DNA of 64,000 bases from Rhizophagus clarus (Eukaryota; Glomeromycota; Glomeromycetes; Glomerales; Glomeraceae). The notes under the pieces were generated by a model that was given only the letters and a program-made list of their open reading frames with translations, made no database searches and had not been told where the DNA came from. Positions 11,901-24,223 of this stretch are shown here, piece after piece (position 1 is the first letter of the stretch; each line of letters starts with the position of its first letter). The translations under genes were made by a program, and so were the position numbers. The DNA is taken from assembly GCA_015698045.1 (NCBI GenBank), contig BLAL01000074.1, forward strand, positions 496,001-560,000, in the 5' to 3' direction.

Positions 11901-11930
11901 TTTTCATTAATTAATAATAAGTATGAATTA

Positions 11931-14900
11931 CTTTCAACATTTGCATTGTTAACAGCAGATATTATTTTTGGATTAGCAACATAATCTTAAAATATATAGA
12001 ATACAAAAGAATACCAAGAGTACCATCCGTTATCTTCGATATCGCAAATATTGTGAATAAAATTGATGATTTAGATGATCTTCACTATTCTGGGAACAAA
12101 TTAAGTAGAAATTTTCTACTGACGAAATAAGGGAGAATTTTGCATTGTATACCAAGCATATTAGTCAAAGCTTTGAACAAGTGGTGTTGTAATTTTAAAA
12201 AATCTCAAGGCTTTATTTTTTTTTTTTTTAAATGAGGTAAACATTTAATTGTAGATATTTACATTACTAATTTATAAAATAATCATTAATCATGAAATTT
12301 AATTGGATCAATTAATTATTTATCAGAAATTAAGAGAATATAGCGTTACAAAATATCATAAATTTGATTCGAATTTTGGCTGGTAATTAATTGGAATTCA
12401 CAATCTTGTCATGTATATATAAATTTACTTACTTTTTCTTATATATACAATAGTTGTAAGCAAATATTTTTTTGTGAAATTTCACGAGGTATTCAATGAT
12501 TATAATTTCGATCAAATTTTAACAATATTTTTTTCCTTTATCACCATAATATTAAACCCGATGAAATTACTTAAATCAACAAGTTTTATTAACGTAATTT
12601 TTGAGGCTTATTTGATTAAACGTGTTATAATTTGATTGGAAGACACCACACGTGATTAAAGTAATGTGTTTTTACTTTTTAAGATGTCGATATTTAATTT
12701 CAATATTTCCGTGCACCGTGTTAGGATTTGTTTATTCTTTTAATTACAGTGAGAATTTGAGAGCAAACCGTAATAAAGTTCAAGACATTAATATCATTAT
12801 TACTGTAAGCTGTATATTCAAATCTTATTTTATGCTATAAATGCTCAAGTCTTGTGATTCAAGTGCTGTATGTATAAATGACTCTTATAAATTTGATACA
12901 ATCATGTAGTAATTTCCATTTACAAAAAGTGATAACACTAGATTTTAAATTTTGGGACTGTAAAGTATTTCATGGGGGAATATAAAAAATATTAAGCAAA
13001 GAGATATTCGATTTCGTTGATACGGTGATCTGAGATAATTGTCCATGAACTCAATAGCAAAAACATTAAACTTTGTAATACCTAACAAGATTTATTATTT
13101 TACCTAAATTATATGTTTAATCATCTTACATAACTGAATAATAATTCATGAGGGCTTTGTCTAAATTTCCTATGCCACTCGGGAATTTCCATACAGTTAA
13201 ATTCCGTCTACACAAAAGTTGTTAAATAGAAAAACATACCGTTGTACGAATTAGGAGGCTTATGATGTTGAGAATCCTATATAATAAACAGGAGTTTAAC
13301 AATTTTATTTTTCATTTTTGATCCCTTCCTCTTTTATTTTTGTATTATTATAAATTATGTTTCTTTATAAAAAAAAAAAATTATCCAGTACAGTAGCTAA
13401 GTACGTTGGATGTTTTCTGTAACTTGATGCATTCATATTCATGAACTTGTACAATATTAAAACACCAGCAAAAAAACCAAAACGAAGTTCAATTTTCTTT
13501 TACTCTTCTCGACCATTCTTGCTTTCATTACATCGAAAAGTGTATTCAATTAAAATTAACAAGAATATTATGCCTTTATATTCACGTTTTTAATATATAA
13601 TTCTATGTTATAAACCGCAACTCCTTCTATGTACAAAAATCTTAATAATAATGAAGCCAATTCCTTTTCTTTAAGGTATATATTGCTTCGCAGTTTATAT
13701 AGATATCCTGGAGGAATATAAACAAATACTCACGAGATACTTACATATAATGAAGTCATCCTTGTCGCGGACCTAAACTACGTAATAAACAATATAACAA
13801 TGATAAATGCGGCAAAGGCAGTAAATCATTTATATGTAAAGCTAAAATTGGATTTGAAGCCTCCTTTTTAAACCCAGTAAAACTTGGAATGTAGATAAAA
13901 TTATATCTACATTATAAGTTTATCTTGAAGATGACAGGTTATTGTATGAGGACTTGATAATCTCTATTCAGTGGAATTTATTCATTTCATCCGAGAAAAA
14001 TTTAGTGCTAAGTTTAAAAGAATCGGGCTACCACTCCGAGGAGTGAAAGCAACCAGATTCGGATAAAGAAAAATCCATATTCATCTATGATAGATGGTGG
14101 CCAGTAGCACAAATCAAACTTTGTGAAACGTAAAACATTGTAAATTAAAAGAGTATGGTAAATTGATTAACTTTTTTTTATCCTATTCAAAATTAACTAT
14201 TTAGAATATTTAGCTATCGCTATGGTTATTTAATAGCCCTTAAAAAATCTTTTTAAATTAATTATAAACATTAATAGAAATTTATTAAAACCAACACTAT
14301 TCATTACACGATTTAGCATCCACAATTGATGATAAATACCTCACAAATGGACATTCATATATTAATATCAGTACTAGTATGCAACTTATTCATAGAATTT
14401 AGGAAATCTATTTTTGTCACACATTTAGTGTTTTACCTCCTCGTCTTAGCAATTTGCTTGATATCATTCTTAAAGTATTAAACTTAGTCCTACATAAGCT
14501 AGAACCATTATTTAAGAAGGGTCATCACTTTCATACAAAAGTTCAAGGCATCATGCATTAACTCAAATATGTTACTAAAGTTTTTGTGTAAGTGTGTATT
14601 ATGCTGAAATGCATCAAGATTTCATTTTAATTAAATTAAAAAATACCTCCCTCTTCTGACGAGGAAATTTTACAGAAAAATTATAATGTAGATTCTTTAA
14701 ATTAAAGGTCGCAGGTGCACTCTCGAATAATGAATATAACATAATCTGCAATACAAGAGATACTTGGGAATTTGATTGTTCAAATATCCTTCCTAACATT
14801 TTTCAGTTCTAAAGAAAGATCATTATGTAAAGGATTACACCTTCAAAGAAACTTCTTACATATTGTTACTAGTTAAAATAAAATTAAACTGGATAACAAC

Positions 14901-16880
14901 ATTGCCTTATTATTCAAAACCAATTTTAAAGTGAAATAACTTTTAAAGATAAATTTTATTATTTGAATAGTTGTATTTTCTTTATTCTATTATAAAAATC
15001 TACTTTACTGTTATACAATGTTTTTTTCAAAGATTCATTTTGCATATAGGGAAAAAGGAAAACTGGCAATCAAGAATTGCTTACATACTTCAATGTGTGT
15101 ATTTCATAAAACAACATATTTACAAAAATTACCGACTTAATATTCAACTAATATTAATCCTAATCAATTGTTTCAAGCATATAGAAATTTATATTTTAGA
15201 AGCATTACATTAAATCATTATAATAAATAAATTATACCTATCAATTATTTGAAAATTTGATTAAATTAGTATCAAATAATATTATAGATAAGAAAATAAT
15301 AATCAGATAAATAAGTTTAGACAAACATTAAAATGAGGAAATAAAAGAGTATATATCATCAAATTTAGAGATAGGCTATGTTAATTATAACTTTTAATAG
15401 GAAATGCAAAAAGTAAATGTAGCAACTAATAAGTAAAAACCGAAATCCCTATTAATTTAGGGAATCAAAAACTCTTATCCCCTGGTCTATTATAATTCTT
15501 CAAAACTAAAACGTACTAATAAGCTTGTCAAAATACTATAGTTATAAGCAGCAATACTTTTTTTTCATGACTAAGCTTATTAATTTAGTTTATATTTTAA
15601 GTGTGAATACTTGTTTTATTATTGATATTCTATTTATAAATATTGAATTTAAGCTATTTCATTCGAAAACTCAGATATAGAAAAAATATTTAAATAAGGT
15701 ATTATCAAAACCAATAATAATTATTAAGTCTTAAGAATTACATTTACCAATAATAATATATCAAAAGTATAAAAAGTATAAGAAACTGATGCACAACGTG
15801 AGAAAAAAAAAACTATATATATGTATTAGCACTTTGTTCGGTATAATGCATTAAAGGAAATTCGTGGGGCGATAAAATGGCAAAAAAAAGATGAAGTGAA
15901 GAAGCTAGGATTAAATCCTGATATGATGTTGATTATGAAAAATATTGATCGCGTGCAGGGATTTTGATCAACATTTCTTTTAACATATCAAATGCTTGTT
16001 ATTGTTTTTTGGTTGAGAAAATCCTTAACAACTTTCCAAAGAGAATAGTCTTAAATTTGCAAAATACTTGGTAATTTTTAAACTTGCTAAACTCAATTTT
16101 ATTCTTGATATGCATCAATAGTAATTATCTCATCTATTTACTTCCTTCAAAGACATCTCTGCAAAAAAATCAAACAGAAACTAGTAAAATTAACCTTATA
16201 AATTTATACTGGATATGCTACTTCTATTTCCCAAGCTTCTTACAAAACGATCCAAAGAATAAAGAATTTTGAAAGATTGAAATTATCAATTTTAGGAAAT
16301 CTTGAAAATTAAACAAAATAAGAGACATCATGGTTTATTACAGTAAAAAAGAGAAAATCCTTAATAACCTCACAGATTGGTGACCTTTAGGAAGTTTTGG
16401 TTAAACAAAATGGTTTACTGGTTTGAATTTTAAAAGTGGCTACTAGTTAGCTGACAAGTAGCTATGAACGAACCTGATGTTGAAAAGACAGCATTTGTCA
16501 CCCAATTGGTCTATATGAATTTCTTATTATATTCTTTGGTTTAAGTTATACTTCAATACATATTAGTAGGTAATTAATAGAATACTCCAAGTATTTCTAA
16601 ATGACTTGCGTATATGTAGATAATAATGTACTAATAATCACATGAAGGGAACTTTTATAACAATAAGCATTTTCCGAACTGGTTCCGACCTTTCAAAATA
16701 AAAAGCAAATTGTTTTACGATGAATCACAAGATTAATTTAAAAAGTGTTATTTTAATATATTTACTTTCTTGGATATGTAATAAGAAAGATGAAATTAAA
16801 CCTGATTTAGCAAAATTGAGATGCTCTTCTTAAGTTACAGCTAGACATATAATAGGATTCTTATTCTCCCTTTTTTCCAG
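11931..16880. other. AT-rich spacer without a supported gene
   Basis: I see only short, low-complexity open frames. Small points: a perfect 14-bp palindrome cactccgaggagtg at 14032-14045 within a slightly GC-richer patch, and a coding-like stretch near 15850-15950 (ALKEIRGAIKWQKKDEV) that is too short to assign. No tRNA or rRNA signature was seen. Confidence 0.4.
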
Positions 16881-17088
16881 CTTTCTTCAGTTATTACGAG
16901 AGTTAAATTCAAGGTTATCAGATAAATCAGAAAGGATCATATTATATTGCACAAATTATTATCATAGATTGAAAAAATATAAAGAAAACAAAATTGGAAA
17001 TCAATTTGATAAATTAAAATGGATATACGATAGATTAGTACAATTTACAAGTATTACAAAAGACCAATTAAATTTACAAAGTTTATAA
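16881..17088 (+). pseudogene. Orphan 3'-terminal exon, unrecognised
   Basis: A pyrimidine-rich acceptor (ctcccttttttccag, ending 16880) is followed by 69 open codons ending in TAA at 17086-17088. The peptide is polar and coding-like (for example NQFDKLKWIYDRLVQF). No matching upstream exon or start was found within the preceding kilobase, so it may be the tail of a decayed gene. No family recognised. Confidence 0.35.
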
Positions 17089-17186
17089 ACGATTTATTGA
17101 AAAAAAAGGGAAATAAAGAAAAACAAAGAAAAAAGAAAAATAAGTAATAATATATTCTATCATTATTTAAATTTAATCTGATGCTT

Positions 17187-17267
17187 TTACTTTTCTATAT
17201 TCTCTTCCATAAATAACACTTCAATCCCCTTTAAATTATCCTTCTCTTCCAACAATTCTTTCACTTC
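17187..17267 (-). pseudogene. Orphan minus-strand 3' exon fragment
   Basis: Twenty-six codons plus a stop on the minus strand read EVKELLEEKDNLKGIEVLFM onwards, with a possible acceptor just upstream (ttatttattaag). A further coding-like piece with AEIVLRLENLEWN lies upstream on the same strand near 17350-17410. The fragment is convergent with the exon ending at 17088. Origin unknown. Confidence 0.3.
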
Positions 17268-17451
17268 TTAATAAATAAATCTTCTTGTTATAAACTTATT
17301 TTTCAAACCCTGTATTCAATAATCATTTAATCATAATCCCCATAATTATTCAATTCCACTCTAAATTTTCTAGTCTCAATACAATCTCTGCAAATCCTGT
17401 GTTTGCAAGTATTGTGAAGAAAGCTATTTAGATTTATTATTACTTCAATAT

Positions 17452-17567
17452 CCTTACTCTATAATTTATTCTGAATAACAATCCATTACAATAAACAGTT
17501 ATTAGTATTCCTTACTCTATAATTTATTCTGAATAACAATCCATTACAATAAAAAGTTATTAGTATT
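17452..17567. repeat. Tandem duplication of 58 bp
   Basis: The block starting ccttactctataatttattc is present twice in direct contact (17452 and 17510), differing by one base (ataaacagtt against ataaaaagtt). A third start (cctta, 17568) is cut short. The near identity suggests a recent slippage or unequal exchange event. Confidence 0.85.
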
Positions 17568-17799
17568 CCTTAAAAGTTCTTCAACACATTTATTAGTAGT
17601 ATTAACCTATGGCAACTATAGTGAAAAAACTTTTATTGAAATTTGCCAGACTTTATTGTACAGCTACCTTTAACTTTCTTTATAAATTCCTCTTTTGATC
17701 CTTACTTCGTCTAGAAATACCAGAAGTAATCCGACACCTTACATCAATCAAATCAGCTTTTTTATCAAATGAGAATCAAATTTACTGTATATTGTTTAC

Positions 17800-18190
17800 G
17801 GAAACTTTGATTCTGACACAGCTATCCTTGAACACACAAGAAAGGCATTCCTAAACCACTTCTGCAAAGGAAATACCAATTCCTATGTAGATGATATTGC
17901 GCCGTTAAACGAAATGGGAGCATTCTACTTTTTTGGTTATTATGTACTTAATTATGTAAAGGAACAATGAAACTATAAACTTTGGAAATATATATTTTTT
18001 TTAAAAACAAAAGAAGTGAAAAATACTTATGAATTTATTGAAAAAGTTAAAGAACACACCCTTCGTCAACAATATAGTGCACGCTTATCTGGATTACCAT
18101 TTGGAACTACTGCCATGGACCCCAGATATATATCGATAAACTAAATGTTATGATTTGCTTCATCCCTCGCAATCAATTCAGATAAGAGTC
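17800..18190 (+). pseudogene. Decayed coding remnant, unrecognised
   Basis: Two open stretches separated by a short disrupted segment: one containing NSYVDDIAPLNEMGAFYFF (about 17820-17970), the other QQYSARLSGLPFGTTAMDP (about 18030-18145). Codon use is less AT-biased than the surroundings, which argues for past coding. No family recognised; it may derive from a mobile element. Confidence 0.3.
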
Positions 18191-18479
18191 AAGCCTACCC
18201 AATAAAATGTTTTGCGTCGAACAAACTAGTGTGATATATATCCTTAGGAAAATCTGGCATAAAATTCATAAAATTGTAATCCATGTTATCCAGAGAATTT
18301 GACGAATTGAACTTATTTATTCAAATATAACAAATCCAGAGCGTAATATAAATACATTTGCTACTTCTTATCATAAGATGAGGAAAAATTATTGGTAAAT
18401 ATTATTTTATGTTTCACTTTCATGTAAATAATAATTCTGTAAATATTCTAATTTTTTTTTTTTGTATGCAAAATTAGCT

Positions 18480-19749
18480 CGTAGTAGAAATGGCTACGAG
18501 AATTATGTCAAGACTTAATCAAGATGGCCAACCTGTAAAGTGGGAACCATCACAAATACCTTCCACTAAATCCAAAAATGTAGTTTGTAGCTTGTAATTA
18601 CAATGAATGATTTATTATTTTCATTTGAATTGATGGATGATCAACACAAGTTTTCATGTGGAAAATTTGTTTTTAACCGCAGAATTATATAAAATACCAT
18701 ATTTTACATATGTAACATTATTGCATTGTTATATTTTTTTATTAATATAGGAAAAAAATTTATTACTAATGTAGGTACTAGAACTGGTACTAGTCTCTGC
18801 AGCTTTTAAATTCCACTGGCTGAATTGCAAATTTGGTATGAATTTGCCAGAGTATAACAATTTTAGCTTTGCAGATAAGGAAAAGGATAGATTTTAAAAT
18901 AGATGTTGTATGAGAAGCAGGACCAGATTCACGTTTTAAAAAACATTTACCAAAATTACAAGTTGGAAAATTAGTTTTTATTTTTGGCTTTTTCAATCTT
19001 ATGGAAATGAAACTTCATTTATTGAGGCAAAAGATCAAAATAATGAATGAATTCTACAAAAATTTGCCACAGGCTCAATCAAATAATAATTTCAATAACT
19101 CTTTTCACGAATTTAAGTGCAAATATTAGTGATGACGAAGTACTTTCAATTCGTACTAATATAAAAGAATGTAGAGTAGGTGCTTTACTTAATAAGAATT
19201 GGAAGCAACTCTCCAATGTGGGTGAAGGATATTTTCTTGAATCCGTTATGATCTGTTTTTCTCCGGAAGATGTTACTTAGAAACTGTTATTACTAATCTA
19301 CAAAATATTCATGTCAAAGATTATTTTAAAACTTTACAGCTAAGTCTTTTTAAAGATAGAAAATTTAGAATCTGTTATTCATCCAAATCAAACACAAAAT
19401 AATTATATTAAAGATCTGCTGCTAAATTTAAAAGTAATAAAAATTACTTACTTAGATCTCTTTAGCAAAAGCAAATAAAGCAATTGAAATTTTGATAATG
19501 ATGAGCAAATGGATGATAAGAGTGCAGAAGAATCAACAATTGCATCTACTTCAACTGCTGAAACAAAGGATCTATCAATTTATAAAGATTAACCAAAAAA
19601 ATAGTAACACAAGAAAAACAGAATTATCAGATTCATTAAGTCGACATTTAAATAGAGCATCCAAAAATACCAAGGTCAAAACAAGCTCACAAGGATGGAA
19701 TAAAAGTAAAAAGAGTGATATTTTAGCAGAAGCGGAAGAAAGTACTTAA
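18480..19749 (+). pseudogene. Decayed multi-part gene remnant, unrecognised
   Basis: Several coding-like stretches on the plus strand in consistent order: RLNQDGQPVKWEP (about 18515), SIRTNIKECRVGALLNKNWK (about 19145-19205) running to 19280, KSAEESTIASTSTAETKDL (about 19520), and a Lys/Ser-rich tail ending SDILAEAEEST at 19749. They are separated by stops and frame changes. The low-complexity Ser/Thr/Lys tail suggests a nuclear or nucleic-acid-associated protein, but this is a guess. Could be a dead host gene or element gene. Confidence 0.35.
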
Positions 19750-21005
19750 ATACTTTTAATAATTTATTATTTAAATTACTTATATCGGTATTTTGATAAT
19801 AATTTTGAAAATTTTAATTTGCATATTGTTTGCTATTTACTGTAGTTTTGGAATTTATAAACTACACAGGTACTTGGATATGCTCAAGCATCTTTTATTG
19901 TTCTAAGGTCAACTTGTATCCCATTCAAAAATATATTTATCTGGCACACTAAATTATGTCACATATATATATCTTTTAATATTCTTTTTATATTAAGGTA
20001 AAGATTTAGTCTAAAATAAATGAATTATAAATGAGAAATTTAATGCATAAAATATATTAAAATTTTAGTAAAATTTCTTTAAAAATGGCTTACTTTGAAA
20101 AGAGCTTAAAAATATAGCTAAGATACAGAAAATATAGACGAAATTAATTTCAAACATAAAATATATATTAAACTTTAATAGGATCATATTATGCATTAAA
20201 TAATTTACAAACAAATTTAGCACAAAATTTTTCTTTATTAATGATGATGATATTGGAGAACAATCAGAACAATTAAAGAGAAAGAAGAAAAGAAAGATAT
20301 AAATAGTTGTTATTTCTATCATAAAAGTATCACGGCAATCATAGAAAATATTGTTTCATGAAATAAAACAAATAAATATATGATCGAAACAAATAGTTTC
20401 ATATTACAGTGTTATTCGCGTCAAACATGTCTTTATTAACAAAATTTATGCAGAAAATAAAATAATTCACTTTGAAAAATAATAAAAATCATATTTCCTA
20501 ATATAAAATATTTATTAAAACTTGAATAGTATAATAAAATTTATGCAGAAAAGTGATTAGCTTTGAAAAAATCCAAAAATATAAAATATAATAAAATACA
20601 ATAAAATCAAATTTTTAATATTAAATATGAATTAATAATTCTAGTAAAATAGTAATAATATACAATAAATATAAAAATAATCTGATACAAAAATAATAAA
20701 AATAAAAGTTCATAAAAAAGTAATTCGCCTGAAAATATAGTAAAATGCAGATAATCCCAACTTTTGACATAAAATATGTACAAGATTTTCAATAAAATAA
20801 TATTATGCAATAAATTTTACTTTTCAAATCGAATTTTAGAATAAATAAATATAGTTTATTATATTAAAGGTATTGCTATTAGCAAATAAAAATTTAAATT
20901 CTATCAAACGTACAGTACATTTAAACGTCTTAGGGAACAATCACAAAAGCTTAAGTAAACAATAAAATAGTGCTTAAAAGTGCGTAGTAGTATACAGCGT
21001 ATACA
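19750..21005. other. Very AT-rich spacer
   Basis: Low-complexity A/T sequence with many short minus-strand frames rich in Phe, Ile and Tyr, as expected by chance. Loosely repeated phrases (aaaatattaaaat, cataaaatatat) suggest diverged short repeats. No gene supported. Confidence 0.4.
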
Positions 21006-21070
21006 CGGGTACAAGTTGTATAAAACGCGGGTACCAGTTGTATAAAGCGGCGGGTACCCGTTGTGTAAAA
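21006..21070. repeat. Three direct repeats of 22-23 bp with cgggtacc core
   Basis: Copies start at 21006 (cgggtacaagttgtataaa), 21028 (cgggtaccagttgtataaa) and 21051 (cgggtacccgttgtgtaaa). They form an isolated GC-richer island in AT-rich DNA and are followed by more GC-rich sequence to about 21125. They may be binding sites or the remnant of an element end. Confidence 0.75.
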
Positions 21071-21579
21071 TGGCGACACCTGTTACAAGCTTCAGACCCC
21101 AGATTCTTGCGCTGCTTTAGGTCCTTTTTTTTCAATCTCTCTAGATATGAAACTAGACAAGATGGTAAGTAAAAGAAAAAATTTCATTATTTTATCTAAC
21201 GAACATTACTAACTGTTCGTGTTATCTTACATTTTTAAGGTCATTATTTCAAGTTTCACTAGATGCAGGAAACCAGGAAGTAAAAAAAACTTTCACGGTT
21301 GTAAAAAAGGCTTGCTCATCAGAATATAGAGTTTCAGACTCAGCATAAATAAGAAAAACTGAAGCCAATTTTTTTTCAAATAACAGGAAAGTCTTTCAAC
21401 ATTGATTAAAAAGTAAAAAGTTTTGCCATGTTTTTTAGTTGAATTTTTTTAATCAAAACTTTTAAATAAACGTTGCGAGAATATTTTTATTAAATAATTA
21501 AAGTGTTAAAAATGTTCTATTTATCAAATAAACGTTGCAAGAACTAAATAATTAAACAGTGTGAAAATGCGTTATTATT

Positions 21580-22240
21580 GAAATGATCAAAAAAATTTTT
21601 TTTTGTTAAAACGATTAATAAAAAGAAAATCGTAAAATAAAATCGTTTTTGGTTTTTGAAATAATTAATAAAAAAAAAATCTTTTTTTTTGTTAAGACGA
21701 TTTTTAAAAAAAAGACTTTTTTGTTAAAACAAAAAAATGACATTTATTTTTGTTAAAACTATTTTAAGAAAAAGAAATTTTGTTGAACCGATTTTTTTAA
21801 AAAATAAGGCATTTTTTTTTTGTTGAAACGATTTTTTTTAAAATAAGTCATTTTTTTTTTTTTTGTTAACCCGATTTTTAAGGAAAAATGACATTTTTTT
21901 TGTTAAAATGATTTTAAGAAAAAGAAATTTTGTTAAACGATTTTTTTAAAAAAGATTTTTTTTTAAAAAAAAAAAGCATTTATTTTTTGTTAAACCGATT
22001 TTTTTTAAAAAAAATCGACATTTTTTCTTTGTTAAAACGATTTTTTTTAAAATAAGACATTTTTTTTTTTTGTTAAAACGATGTTTAAAAAGACATTTTG
22101 TTAAAACAATTTTTTTAAAAAAGCCATTTTTTTGTTAAAACGATTTTTTTAAAAAATGACATTTTTTTTTTTGTTAAAACGATTTTTAAAAAAATTAAAA
22201 TCAAAAAACGATTTAAAAAAAAAAACATCAAAATTGTTTT
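21580..22240. repeat. Minisatellite of ttgttaaaacgatttttt units
   Basis: About 15 degenerate units of 35-50 bp, each combining a T run, ttgttaaaacgattttt, an A run and often tgacat. Unit length varies mainly through the homopolymers. The array ends about 400 bp before the F-box start codon. Related aacg/cgtt phrases continue to about 22360. Confidence 0.8.
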
Positions 22241-22641
22241 TAATTAGAAAACGACTAACGGTTTAGAAAAAACGTTAAACCGTTTTTTTAATTAGAGTGG
22301 TTAACGAATTTTTTTTTAAAAAAAAAAAAAAAGTTAAAAATCGTTTCTTATTAAACGACTTTAAACATTCATTATACGTATAGGTTACCGTTTAAACAAA
22401 CGAAAAAAAATAAACGCAATATTCGATGCATATTTTACCGGTCAATATTCCGAAATGCCATAATTAGGGAATTACGACGGCACCTACCTATTAATCACAT
22501 GATATAATGCGATTGGACTAGAATTGCAGATCGTAGCATGAAAAAGATTTGTTACACAATGCGTAACGTGCATCGGCTATTTATTACACGAGGTGGCGAT
22601 GAAATGTAATACCAACCTTATTTTTTTCTTTTTCCAAAAAA

Positions 22642-24120
22642 ATGACTCGTCAACTTCCTGTACTTCCAGCTGACTGTATAAGTGAAATTCTTGAACATTT
22701 GGATAAAGACATATGTACTTTGCACTCATGTTTGCTAGTAGATCGTCTTTGGTGCAAGATTTCTGTTAAAATCTTGTGGAGGGATGTTTGGAACTGTAAA
22801 TATTATTGTTACCAACGATCAATTCTTAGTACATTAGTCGCATGTCTACCTAAAGAATCAAAGGAACTCTTACACGAACGTGAGATTTTTATTTCGACAC
22901 CTACTCCAAAACCACCATCATTTAGTTATGAAAAATTTTGTAAAGTCCTTCCGATATATAAAATGTGTATTAAAATTGAAAATGTTCTTAATTATGAATT
23001 ACCACCGACTTTCAACATAAAGGAGAGAAATTTTTTGGTCATAAATGAAATTATCAAGATGTATACAAATCAAATTTATTCTTTAAAAAAGTTGACATAT
23101 TATAATTATAAAGAATATCGCGACTTTTCTTTCACTTGTTTTCCTGGCGTGAGGTCACTTTCAGAATTAGGCTGTAGTTCCAATCTTCCTTCTGATTTTT
23201 TTAATCAAATGTCTCAAATATGCCAAAATTTACAATCGATCTCTATAAGGTTCAATTCAGTAGAAGTTTCGAATGATTTAAAAGAATTAATTTCTTTGCA
23301 GAATAATTTGAAGCATTTAACTTTAACGGCTTTTTTTGATGCGAGTTGGAAAGATATTATTCCTTCTTTAACGAAACACTTAAAGACAATAACGAAATTA
23401 TATCTTTATAGTGATAAAGACAATTTATCATTATCATTCGTCAGTTCATTCTCAAATTTACAAGAGATTATGTTTTCATTTTATAATGAAGCGGATTTTA
23501 AAGATTTACAATATGCTCATTTTCCTAGATTACAAATTTTAAAAATTCCTTATCGTTGTTATCATTATTCAGTCTATAAGCATATAATGAAATTTTTAGA
23601 AACAAATGGGTCAAATCTTAAAAAGTTCCACACACATGAACATGATCCTATGCTGAGTTTGTCCATTCCTCGTTTTTGTACAAATCTTAGAAGCTTGTTT
23701 ATAATCCTTAAGAGCGGAGAACTCAATACATTAGCAAATATATTTACTAGTTGTCAATATTTAGAGAGTATTGGAATTTGGTGTGGATGTGTATATTTAT
23801 CTGAAGAGAAGGTGTTGGAAATTGTTGCGGATCATGCACCAACTAATTTTTGTGAATTAAAAATATATAATATTTCAAATTCAGAATTTGTAACTCCAGA
23901 AGATTTAGAATTGTTTTTCATGAAATGGAATAATAGAACACCGAAAAAATTATTTTCTTTGATTGTTTATAAGAGTAATTATAATTCTCATAGTTTATTA
24001 AATGAAAGGAGTATGAAAGTAATTAAAAAATATGAAAGATTAGGCGTCACTAAATTGGCGATCAAGATGTATAGAGAAGATGCAGAAGAAGAAGAAATAA
24101 GAATGGAAGAAATTTCATAA
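22642..24120 (+). CDS. F-box protein with leucine-rich-repeat-like body
   Basis: Intact single-exon gene of 492 residues starting at ATG 22642. The N-terminal F-box (about 6-48) reads LPADCISEILEHL ... LHSCLLVDRLWCKISVKILW, the helix set that binds Skp1 in SCF ubiquitin ligases (family knowledge). The rest is a Leu/Ile/Asn-rich body with irregular leucine-rich-repeat spacing (for example LKHLTLTAFF, LRSLFIILKSGEL), the presumed substrate-binding part. It ends in an acidic tail (EDAEEEEIRMEEIS). This layout and length are typical of the expanded Rhizophagus F-box family. It is the only F-box gene here without lesions. The upstream 400 bp contain no clear TATA box. Confidence 0.92.
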   Translation: MTRQLPVLPADCISEILEHLDKDICTLHSCLLVDRLWCKISVKILWRDVWNCKYYCYQRSILSTLVACLPKESKELLHEREIFISTPTPKPPSFSYEKFCKVLPIYKMCIKIENVLNYELPPTFNIKERNFLVINEIIKMYTNQIYSLKKLTYYNYKEYRDFSFTCFPGVRSLSELGCSSNLPSDFFNQMSQICQNLQSISIRFNSVEVSNDLKELISLQNNLKHLTLTAFFDASWKDIIPSLTKHLKTITKLYLYSDKDNLSLSFVSSFSNLQEIMFSFYNEADFKDLQYAHFPRLQILKIPYRCYHYSVYKHIMKFLETNGSNLKKFHTHEHDPMLSLSIPRFCTNLRSLFIILKSGELNTLANIFTSCQYLESIGIWCGCVYLSEEKVLEIVADHAPTNFCELKIYNISNSEFVTPEDLELFFMKWNNRTPKKLFSLIVYKSNYNSHSLLNERSMKVIKKYERLGVTKLAIKMYREDAEEEEIRMEEIS

Positions 24121-24217
24121 GATCTTATCTATAGTCCATGAATTTGTGATTATACACTATATGTATGTTTTTTTTTTTTTGGATAATTAGGGTTTTTTAG
24201 ACAGATATTATTCCATC

Positions 24218-24223
24218 AATAAA
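24218..24223 (+). terminator. Polyadenylation signal of the F-box gene
   Basis: AATAAA lies 98 bp after the stop codon, preceded by a T-rich tract (about 24168-24180). Assigned by position and motif only. Confidence 0.5.

Larger units (their letters stand above)
8038..11930. repeat. Tandem segmental duplication, unit 2
   Basis: Second copy of the unit, without the hAT and TGTCCGGA insertions of unit 1, so it supplies the pre-insertion sequence for both. Its right end near 11915-11935 again runs into a short stretch resembling the unit start (aagtatgaattac), after which similarity stops. That short match may mark the original recombination breakpoint. Confidence 0.88.

Noticed and set aside
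19750-20820. Minus-strand small membrane proteins
   Set aside because: Phe/Ile/Tyr-rich frames are expected by chance in this A/T composition and show no start context or conservation.
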